25,826 bases of DNA. Origin: Mannheimia sp041807705. GTDB taxonomy: Bacteria; Pseudomonadota; Gammaproteobacteria; Enterobacterales; Pasteurellaceae. The stretch spans positions 1 to 25,826 of the forward strand of contig NZ_JBGTYY010000030.1 of NCBI RefSeq assembly GCF_041807705.1, in the 5' to 3' direction. Below are positions 1 to 7,549 of the stretch, piece by piece (within the stretch, counting starts at the first letter, position 1; every line of letters begins with the position of its first letter). The notes below the pieces were generated by a model. The model saw nothing but the letters and a program-made list of their open reading frames with translations. It did not search any database and was not told the DNA's origin. Position numbers and translations under genes: made by a program.

Positions 1-3000
1 AAAGTTTCGCCGTCTTTGGCTTTGCTTGGATCATCTAGGGTTACATTGTATGCACCTGTCTTATCATCTGCTTTGCCTGTGCCGATTACTTTTCCAGCTT
101 CGTCTTTAATAACTACTGTTGCACCTGGCTCTGTTGTGCCTGATACAGTTACTGTGCCACTCGCTTTATCGCCTTGAGTGTTTGTATTTTCATCAGTTGG
201 CTTCGCTGGTGGTGTTGTATCAAATGCTGTGATAGGTGTTGTGGTTGTTGTGCCAGTAACAGGATCTTTCACAGTTACATTGATGGTTTCACCATCTGTT
301 TTCGATGGATCTAGTGGAATATTGTATTTACCTTCACTATCAGCTACAGCTTCGCCCAACTTGTTACCATTTGCATCTGTAACAGTTACAGTTGCGTTTG
401 GTTTAGTTGTACCACTGATTTCTTTACCGTCATCTTTTACAGTTGCAGTTGTGCCTTTGCCGTCGTTTTCAGTTTTTTCAGTTGAACCATCAGCTTTATC
501 CGCAATAGTCGTTGAACTACCGTCCGGACGCTTAGTTTCAGTTGAAGTATTACCTTTGCCGTCGTCAGTCTTAGTTACAGCATTACCCTTACCGTCGGCT
601 TCAGTTGTTGAAGTTGAGCCGTCAGTATTTTCAGTTTTAGACGTTGAGCTGCCATCAGGACGTGTCGTTGTAGTCGTTGTGCTATCTACATTGCCATCGT
701 CATCTTTATCTGTGGTTTCAGTCGTTACTTTTATACCATCTGGGTTGTTAATTACCGTTGTTGTACTTTCTGGGTTACCATCTAGATCTTCATCTTTTTC
801 CGTTTTAGTTGAAGTTGTTTTACCATCTTCGTCTTTTTCGGTTGTGATTGTCGTATCTAACTTGCCGTCGCCTGTAGTGTCTTTCTTCTCTACTGTTGTA
901 GAAGTGCCATCAGGACGTTCGGTTGTTGTAGTTTGGCTATCTACTTTACCGTCATCATTTTCATCTTTAGTTTCAGTAGTTACTTTTGTGCCATCTGGTT
1001 TAGTTTCAACATTCGTTGTACTTTCTGGATTACCGTCTTGGTCTTTATCTACTGTTGTTGTAGATGAAGTTTCTTTACCATCTTTACCCTGTTCAGTTGT
1101 TGTAACTGTACCTTTGCCATCATCTTCAATAATTGAAGTTGTGCCATCTGGACGATTGATGATTGTCGTTTTGCTGCCATCATCGTGCGTCACTTCTGTG
1201 GTATCGGTTACATTGCCTTCTTTATCTTTTTCAGTTTTGGTTACTGTACCTTTTCCGTCATCTTCAGTTGTTGAAGTTGAGCCGTCTTGGTTTTCTACAG
1301 TTGTAGTTGAACTACCATCAGGACGTGTTGTTGTCGTGGTGGTTGTATCTACAGTACCATCATCATTTTTATCTTCAGCAACTGTTGTTGTAGTGCTACC
1401 GTCTGGGTTGTTAGTTACTGTAGTAGTGCTTTCTGCATTACCATCACCATCTTTATCAACCACCGTTGTAGTAGATGTTGTATTACCTTTTTCATCTTTT
1501 TCGGTTGTGATTGTAGTATCTAACTTGCCATCACCTGTAGTGTCTTTCTTCTCTTCTGTTGTTGAAGAACCATCAGGACGAGTTGTGGTAGTAGTTTGAC
1601 TTTCCGCATTACCATCAGAGTTTTCGTCTTTGGTTTCGGTAGTTACTTTAGTACCATCAGCATTAGTTTCATCTTTGGTTACACTTTCAGGATTACCGTC
1701 TTTCGGATTAGTATCTACGACTTTTTCAGTTGAGGTTACGTTGCCGTCTTTGTCTTTATTTTCAGTCTCAGTCGTGCCTTTACCATCGTCTTTAGTCGTT
1801 GAGCTAGATCCGTCTGGATATTTAGTCTCAGATGTTGAACTACCATCTGCATTGGTTTGCTTCTCAGTAGTTGAAGTTACTTCACCATTTTTGTCTTTTT
1901 CGGTCGTGTGTGTAGTTGAACCACCTTTGCCGTCTGGTGTAGTTGTGCTTTCAGTAGTACCTGTTACGTTGCCGTCGGCATCTTTGTGTACACTGTTAGA
2001 GGTTGAACCGCCTTTACCATCTGGAGTGGTTGTAGTTTCAGTTGTACCTGTTTTGTTGCCGTTTTCATCTTTGTGTTCAGTAACAGAAGTAGTAGAACCA
2101 TCTGGTTTAGTAGTGCTTTCAGTTACACTATCAACTACACCATCAGAGTTTTCATCTTTGATGATTGTTGTTTTAGTGCTGCCATCAGCCTGTGGCTCAA
2201 CTTTAGTTACAGTTTCAGGATTACCATCAGTTGGAGATAAATCAACAGCTGTTTCCGTTGAAGTTACTTTGCCGTTTTTATCTTTCTCAGTTGTAACTGT
2301 GGTGTCTTGTTTGCCATCACCATTAGTATCTGTTTTGGTTACAGTTTTGCTCGTACCATCTGGGTATTTAGTTTCAGATGTTACATCACCGTTTGGCTTG
2401 GTGTTAGTTACCGTAGTTGCAGTAGTTTTACCACCTGCATCTTTTTCTACTGTTGTTGCTGTTGTGCTACCATCTTTGTTTGGTTTAGTTGTGGTAGTTG
2501 AGCTTGTACCATCTGCATTTTTCGTTGTAGAAACAGATGATCCGTCTGGTTTAGTAACTGTTGTTGTAGTATCAGTTACATCACCATTTGAATCACGGTT
2601 TACCGTTGTGGTTGTACCTTTACCGTTATCGGTAACTGTTGTACTTGTACCGTCTGGGCGAGTTGTTTCCGCTACTGATGAACCATTAGGCTGTGTTACT
2701 TTAACGGTTGTTTCAATCTCTTTGCCATCTTTGTCTTTATTAACAATAGTAGCAGTAGTTGAACCATCTTCATTTGGCTTAGTGGTTGTAGTTGTGGTTG
2801 AACCATCAGGGTGTTTAGTTACAGATGTAGTTTCACCGTTTGGCTTAGTAGTTTCTGTCGATGTTGTACCATCAGCTTTAGTTTCTTCTTTAGTTGAAGA
2901 GCCATCTGGGTTCTTAGTTTCTGTTGAAGTGTTACCTTTGCCGTCATCTTTAGTTACAGAAGTTGTACCATCAGCTTTAGTTTCTTCTTTAGTTGAAGAG

Positions 3001-5060
3001 CCATCTGGGTTCTTAGTTTCTGTTGAAGTGTTACCTTTGCCGTCATCTTTGGTTACAGTAGTCGAACCATCAGCTTTAGTATCTTCTTTGGTTGTAGAAC
3101 CATCTGGTTTTTTAGTTTCTGTTGATGTGTTGCCTTTGCCGTCGTTTTCAGTTTTTACTGTTGTGCCGTCAGCTTTGGTTTCATCTTTCGTTGAAAAGCC
3201 ATCTGGGTTCTTGGTTTCTGTTGAGGTATTACCTTTTCCATCATCAGTTTTGGTTACAGTAGTCGTACCATCAGCTTTAGTATCTTCTTTGGTTGTAGAA
3301 CCATCTGGTTTTTTAGTTTCTGTTGATGTGTTGCCTTTGCCGTCGTTTTCAGTTTTTACTGTTGTGCCGTCAGCTTTGGTTTCATCTTTAGTTGAAGAGC
3401 CATCTGGGTTCTTAGTTTCTGTTGAGGTATTACCTTTTCCATCATCAGTTTTGGTTACAGTTGTGCCTTTACCATCATCTTCTGTGGTTTTGGTTGAACC
3501 GTCAGCATTTTTCTCTTCTTTAGTTGAAGAGCCATCTGGGTTCTTAGTTTCTGTTGAAGTATTACCTTTGCCGTCATCTTTGGTTACAGTTGTTGTACCA
3601 TCAGCTTTGGTTTCTTCTTTTGTTGTAGAACCATCTGGTTTTTTAGTTTCTGTTGATGTGTTGCCTTTGCCGTCGTTTTCAGTTTTTACTGTTGTGCCGT
3701 CAGCTTTGGTTTCATCTTTCGTTGAAGAGCCATCTGGGTTCTTAGTTTCTGTTGAGGTATTACCTTTTCCATCATCAGTTTTGGTTACAGTTGTGCCTTT
3801 ACCATCATCTTCTGTGGTTTTGATTGAACCGTCAGCATTTTTCTCTTCTTTAGTTGAAGAGCCATCTGGGTTCTTAGTTTCTGTTGAGGTATTACCTTTT
3901 CCATCATCAGTTTTGGTTACAGTTGTGCCTTTACCATCATCTTCTGTGGTTTTGATTGAACCGTCAGCATTTTTCTCTTCTTTAGTTGAAGAGCCATCTG
4001 GGTTCTTAGTTTCTATTGAAGTATTACCTTTGCCGTCATCTTTGGTTACAGTTGTTGTACCATCAGCTTTGGTTTCTTCTTTTGTTGAAGAACCATCTGG
4101 GTTTTCAGTTTTGGTTACTGTACTATCTACTTTACCATCATCATTTTGATCTTTGGTTTCAGTAGTTACTTTTGTACCGTCTGGCTTAGTCTCAGTTTTA
4201 GTTGTTTCTTCTGGATTGCCGTCTTGATCTTTATCAACTACTTTTTTAGTAGAAGTTACATTGCCGTTTTTATCTGTTTCAGTAGTAACAGTGGTATCTT
4301 TTTTACCATCGCCTGTAGTATCTGTGCTTTCTACAGTCGTTTTGCTACCATCTGACTTAGTGGTAATTTCAACTGATTTATCATAAACACCATCATCTTT
4401 AGTGCTTTCTTCTGTAGTTACTGTTTTGCTACCATCTGGATTAGTTTTGGTTGTAACCACTTTTTCAGGGTTGCCATTACCATTTGCATCAGTTTTGCGA
4501 ATTTCTTTCGTAATTTGACCGCTTGCATCATGCTCAGTAATGACTTCAGTATCTAATGTACCATTGCCATCAGTATCAATACGCTCAGTTGTTGTTTTTG
4601 GTTTATTCACTGTTGCAGATTTGTTGTCAGAGCTTGATTTATCTCTTCCTGCAATAAAAATACCAGCTAATAGTGCAGCAGATGCACCAATTACTTCTGC
4701 AGTATATGATTTTGCACCTACTGCAGCTGCAGAGGCTTCGCTTTCTGATAGTAATAGAATGTCGTTAGGTGATGAGCTTAATGATGAGTAAGCATTACCT
4801 AGCATAGAAGCTGTTTCTTCGGCACTTAGTTCTTTGATGCCCACAACTTCACCATTATCACTAATAGTTAATTCTGTAACTTGGTTGTTACCTTCGTTTG
4901 TTAATAACTCAGGTTTATTTGGGAAATAGTTCTCTAAAGTAATAACACTACCATTTGCTAGATGTACTTCTAAGTTATTACCTACTTTTACTGTTTTCTT
5001 AATAGAAGTAGCTTTAACAGGCAATACTACTTTAGCAGATTGTCCAACATTAATATTCAT
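1..5060 (-). CDS. Giant repetitive type I-secreted adhesin (Bap/Lap-like), C-terminus beyond window
   Basis: The minus-strand frame is open from ATG 5060 to base 3, at least 1,686 codons with no stop. The start has a good ribosome-binding site (GAGGAA, about 6 bases upstream). Residues 1-120 resemble the N-terminal prefix domain of Bap/BapA/LapF-type biofilm adhesins. A hydrophobic Gly/Ala stretch follows at about 121-138. Then comes a very long Thr/Lys/Asp-rich linker with DxNxDGxxD-like loops (for example DTDGNGTLD near its start, DQNDDGKVD) and 33-34-residue tandem repeats. From about base 440 leftwards the sequence turns into bacterial Ig-like domains (motifs GATVVIKDEAGKVIGTG and AYNVTLDDP). 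The divergent type I exporter is the likely secretion route, so the product is probably a cell-surface adhesin for biofilm or host attachment. The C-terminal secretion signal is not in the window. Family assignment is strong; the ligand is unknown. Confidence 0.9.
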   Translation of the reverse strand, partial: MNINVGQSAKVVLPVKATSIKKTVKVGNNLEVHLANGSVITLENYFPNKPELLTNEGNNQVTELTISDNGEVVGIKELSAEETASMLGNAYSSLSSSPNDILLLSESEASAAAVGAKSYTAEVIGASAALLAGIFIAGRDKSSSDNKSATVNKPKTTTERIDTDGNGTLDTEVITEHDASGQITKEIRKTDANGNGNPEKVVTTKTNPDGSKTVTTEESTKDDGVYDKSVEITTKSDGSKTTVESTDTTGDGKKDTTVTTETDKNGNVTSTKKVVDKDQDGNPEETTKTETKPDGTKVTTETKDQNDDGKVDSTVTKTENPDGSSTKEETKADGTTTVTKDDGKGNTSIETKNPDGSSTKEEKNADGSIKTTEDDGKGTTVTKTDDGKGNTSTETKNPDGSSTKEEKNADGSIKTTEDDGKGTTVTKTDDGKGNTSTETKNPDGSSTKDETKADGTTVKTENDGKGNTSTETKKPDGSTTKEETKADGTTTVTKDDGKGNTSTETKNPDGSSTKEEKNADGSTKTTEDDGKGTTVTKTDDGKGNTSTETKNPDGSSTKDETKADGTTVKTENDGKGNTSTETKKPDGSTTKEDTKADGTTTVTKTDDGKGNTSTETKNPDGFSTKDETKADGTTVKTENDGKGNTSTETKKPDGSTTKEDTKADGSTTVTKDDGKGNTSTETKNPDGSSTKEETKADGTTSVTKDDGKGNTSTETKNPDGSSTKEETKADGTTSTETTKPNGETTSVTKHPDGSTTTTTTKPNEDGSTTATIVNKDKDGKEIETTVKVTQPNGSSVAETTRPDGTSTTVTDNGKGTTTTVNRDSNGDVTDTTTTVTKPDGSSVSTTKNADGTSSTTTTKPNKDGSTTATTVEKDAGGKTTATTVTNTKPNGDVTSETKYPDGTSKTVTKTDTNGDGKQDTTVTTEKDKNGKVTSTETAVDLSPTDGNPETVTKVEPQADGSTKTTIIKDENSDGVVDSVTESTTKPDGSTTSVTEHKDENGNKTGTTETTTTPDGKGGSTSNSVHKDADGNVTGTTESTTTPDGKGGSTTHTTEKDKNGEVTSTTEKQTNADGSSTSETKYPDGSSSTTKDDGKGTTETENKDKDGNVTSTEKVVDTNPKDGNPESVTKDETNADGTKVTTETKDENSDGNAESQTTTTTRPDGSSTTEEKKDTTGDGKLDTTITTEKDEKGNTTSTTTVVDKDGDGNAESTTTVTNNPDGSTTTTVAEDKNDDGTVDTTTTTTTRPDGSSTTTVENQDGSTSTTEDDGKGTVTKTEKDKEGNVTDTTEVTHDDGSKTTIINRPDGTTSIIEDDGKGTVTTTEQGKDGKETSSTTTVDKDQDGNPESTTNVETKPDGTKVTTETKDENDDGKVDSQTTTTERPDGTSTTVEKKDTTGDGKLDTTITTEKDEDGKTTSTKTEKDEDLDGNPESTTTVINNPDGIKVTTETTDKDDDGNVDSTTTTTTRPDGSSTSKTENTDGSTSTTEADGKGNAVTKTDDGKGNTSTETKRPDGSSTTIADKADGSTEKTENDGKGTTATVKDDGKEISGTTKPNATVTVTDANGNKLGEAVADSEGKYNIPLDPSKTDGETINVTVKDPVTGTTTTTPITAFDTTPPAKPTDENTNTQGDKASGTVTVSGTTEPGATVVIKDEAGKVIGTGKADDKTGAYNVTLDDPSKAKDGET
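2863..4110 (-). repeat. 99-102-bp in-frame tandem repeats within the adhesin gene
   Basis: Copies of a unit that includes GTACCATCAGCTTTAG on the plus strand start near 2863, 2962, 3061, 3160 and 3262, a period of 99-102 bp, and go on with longer composite units to about 4110. In the protein this is a 33-34-residue repeat of the type KGNTSTETKNPDGSSTKEE followed by TKADGTT. Neighbouring copies are nearly identical in DNA, so recombination or slippage could change the linker length without breaking the frame. Confidence 0.85.
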
Positions 5061-5111
5061 ATAAATTCCTCATTCTGATTATGAAATTTTCAAGACGTTT
5101 TAGTCTTAGTA

Positions 5112-5139
5112 ATTATGAAAATATCTCATAATTTTTAAA
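5112..5139 (-). promoter_or_regulatory. Candidate adhesin promoter
   Basis: On the minus strand TTTAAA (5139-5134) and CATAAT (5117-5112) are separated by 16 bases. They lie between the hexamer tract and the adhesin start and would give a leader of about 45 nt. The -35 match is weak. An alternative -10 (CATAAT, 5144-5139) abuts the repeat tract and would put its -35 region inside the tract. This is inference from sequence only. Confidence 0.35.
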
Positions 5140-5160
5140 TTATGCCTTAGCCACACTTTT

Positions 5161-6054
5161 AGCATTAGCATTAGCATTAGCATTAGCATTAGCATTAGCA
5201 TTAGCATTAGCATTAGCATTAGCATTAGCATTAGCATTAGCATTAGCATTAGCATTAGCATTAGCATTAGCATTAGCATTAGCATTAGCATTAGCATTAG
5301 CATTAGCATTAGCATTAGCATTAGCATTAGCATTAGCATTAGCATTAGCATTAGCATTAGCATTAGCATTAGCATTAGCATTAGCATTAGCATTAGCATT
5401 AGCATTAGCATTAGCATTAGCATTAGCATTAGCATTAGCATTAGCATTAGCATTAGCATTAGCATTAGCATTAGCATTAGCATTAGCATTAGCATTAGCA
5501 TTAGCATTAGCATTAGCATTAGCATTAGCATTAGCATTAGCATTAGCATTAGCATTAGCATTAGCATTAGCATTAGCATTAGCATTAGCATTAGCATTAG
5601 CATTAGCATTAGCATTAGCATTAGCATTAGCATTAGCATTAGCATTAGCATTAGCATTAGCATTAGCATTAGCATTAGCATTAGCATTAGCATTAGCATT
5701 AGCATTAGCATTAGCATTAGCATTAGCATTAGCATTAGCATTAGCATTAGCATTAGCATTAGCATTAGCATTAGCATTAGCATTAGCATTAGCATTAGCA
5801 TTAGCATTAGCATTAGCATTAGCATTAGCATTAGCATTAGCATTAGCATTAGCATTAGCATTAGCATTAGCATTAGCATTAGCATTAGCATTAGCATTAG
5901 CATTAGCATTAGCATTAGCATTAGCATTAGCATTAGCATTAGCATTAGCATTAGCATTAGCATTAGCATTAGCATTAGCATTAGCATTAGCATTAGCATT
6001 AGCATTAGCATTAGCATTAGCATTAGCATTAGCATTAGCATACGCATTAGCATA
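5161..6054. repeat. Hexanucleotide microsatellite (AGCATT)146 plus 3 degenerate copies
   Basis: Bases 5161-6036 are 146 perfect consecutive copies of AGCATT (AATGCT on the minus strand). AGCATA, CGCATT and AGCATA follow at 6037-6054. The tract fills most of the 1,160-bp gap between the divergent adhesin and secretion genes. The rest of the gap (5061-5160 and 6055-6220) is AT-rich DNA with candidate promoters and no other gene that can be supported. The minus-strand frame through the tract encodes alternating Met-Leu and is probably not a gene. Simple repeats of this kind in Pasteurellaceae and Neisseriaceae are classic sites of slippage-driven phase variation. Confidence 0.97.
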
Positions 6055-6148
6055 CTACATTCTATAATAAAAATTATAGGAAGGCTATTAAATAACCTTG
6101 TTCCATTATAGGTTTTACATTTCCTGACAAATTTGTAAAATAAAACGC

Positions 6149-6177
6149 TATTTTTTAAATGAATAACTGAATATAAT
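6149..6177 (+). promoter_or_regulatory. Candidate promoter of the type I secretion operon
   Basis: A perfect TATAAT (6172-6177) lies 43 bases before the first gene and is preceded by TG two bases upstream, close to an extended -10. The T-rich hexamer at 6149-6154 is only a poor -35. The start codon at 6221 has no clear Shine-Dalgarno sequence. Confidence 0.45.
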
Positions 6178-6220
6178 TAGCCATTTATTATTTTACTTTA
6201 ATTAAATTGTATCCATTTCT

Positions 6221-7546
6221 ATGAAAAAACTACTCTTATTGGTTAGCTCTGCCACTTTTTTAAGTGCTTGTAGTAGCCAAAATCAACATAATTTCGAGGT
6301 TAGTGGCCAAGCCTGTTCAATTTGTAGTGCTGATGGCGGTAATTCATCTGCTAGCCTTCCTGTAAGTACACCTAATACAGTTAAATCTCCATCGCTACAA
6401 TCTCAAGGTTATAACTCTTTCTTATCTATTATTAATTCCGCTTTAGAATACAATCAAAATGTATCTTCATTGCCAAGTGTGATTGAGCAACGAAAAGCAG
6501 AAGCAGAGATTATCCGCAAAAATAACTGGCCTTCTATTCGCCCTGTTGCCCGTTATTCAAGCCAAACAAGCCCTTACATTGGTGCAAATGCAAGTTATAC
6601 ATTATGGGATTTTGGCTCTGCAAAACATAAAGAGAAACAGGGCGAGCTTGGGGTGGATAACTCTCAATTAGAATTTTTTATTGAAGAGCGAGAAGTTATT
6701 GCTTCAACTGTTGAAGCGGTAGTTAAAATTTCTTCATTGGTGGAAAATAGCAAACTATTGAGTTCTTCTATTGCTTCTATTTCTAAACTATCTGGTTTGG
6801 CGGATGTGCGATTTGAAGCAGGTATGTCCACCGCTTCAGAATCTAACACATTAAATTTGAGATTGGCTGAACTTAAATCTGAGTTAGACGCTATTAATAT
6901 TGAAATTGCGTTAAATTTGGATTTACTCTCAGCAAAATTGATGTCGCCAATTACATTAAATGATATTCCAAGTTTGTATAGTATCACTTCACAGATTTTA
7001 CCTGATTTGGGTAATGAATCTCTGCAATTAAGACAAGCTGAAATCAATAAAGAGATTGCTTATGCTCAATTCCAGCAAGCCGAAAGCGATATTTATCCAC
7101 ACTTAGTTTTAGAGGGCGAAGTTGGTAAAGCAACCAATGGTAGCTCTGTTCACACTGTAGGTGTTTCATTCCAATTACCTACTTCTGTGTTTGCTCGTTC
7201 TGCAACAGTAAATGCGGCTGAATCTGCTTATAAAGCGGCAAATCGTAAAGTTACTCAAATTGAAACTCAGTTAGAAACCGAAAATAAGCGAATTGAATTA
7301 GAGACTAATCGTTTAAACAATAATAAAAACACCCTTTTAGGGTTAGAAAAGAAAGGAATGAGTGCGATAGGTGTATTTGATTCTGAGTTTGAAGCAGGCA
7401 CAGCGACATTGTCTGATGGTTTATCTGCTCATAGAACATTACTTCAAACTCGTCAGCAATTAATTTCGCTACAAGCTCAATTATTAAACTTGAAAGCAAG
7501 CAAAATTCGTATTACGAATGGCTCTATCTTTAACACATCAGAGTAG
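6221..7546 (+). CDS. TolC-family outer-membrane lipoprotein of type I secretion system
   Basis: The 441-residue product is the outer-membrane channel of the exporter. It starts with a lipoprotein signal peptide (lipobox LSAC, Cys17), so the mature protein should be lipid-anchored like NodT-type channels rather than processed like E. coli TolC. The body has the outer-membrane efflux protein layout: long amphipathic helices (residues about 70-240 and 330-430) and a beta segment near SYTLWDFGSAKHKEKQ. Two more cysteines (QACSIC) lie shortly after the lipobox. It is the first gene of a three-gene operon, 3 bp from the ABC transporter gene, and is divergent from the adhesin. In Lap-type systems this role is LapE. 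Confidence 0.87.
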   Translation: MKKLLLLVSSATFLSACSSQNQHNFEVSGQACSICSADGGNSSASLPVSTPNTVKSPSLQSQGYNSFLSIINSALEYNQNVSSLPSVIEQRKAEAEIIRKNNWPSIRPVARYSSQTSPYIGANASYTLWDFGSAKHKEKQGELGVDNSQLEFFIEEREVIASTVEAVVKISSLVENSKLLSSSIASISKLSGLADVRFEAGMSTASESNTLNLRLAELKSELDAINIEIALNLDLLSAKLMSPITLNDIPSLYSITSQILPDLGNESLQLRQAEINKEIAYAQFQQAESDIYPHLVLEGEVGKATNGSSVHTVGVSFQLPTSVFARSATVNAAESAYKAANRKVTQIETQLETENKRIELETNRLNNNKNTLLGLEKKGMSAIGVFDSEFEAGTATLSDGLSAHRTLLQTRQQLISLQAQLLNLKASKIRITNGSIFNTSE

Positions 7547-7549
7547 AAA

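Noticed and set aside
178..4791. Long plus-strand open frames rich in Val, Ser, Leu and Pro
   Set aside because: They are antisense images of the repetitive adhesin. The minus-strand frame is open for over 5 kb with a good start, ribosome-binding site and recognised domains, while the plus frames show only low-complexity repeats.
5161..6036. CRISPR array or telomere-like repeat
   Set aside because: The units are 6 bp with no spacers, and the tract is internal to a chromosome-like region between two divergent genes.
5106..6053. Minus-strand frame of 315 codons encoding alternating Met-Leu
   Set aside because: It is a direct product of the hexamer repeat, has no ribosome-binding site and no plausible protein character. 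It might matter only as an accidental upstream frame ending 45 bp before the adhesin start.
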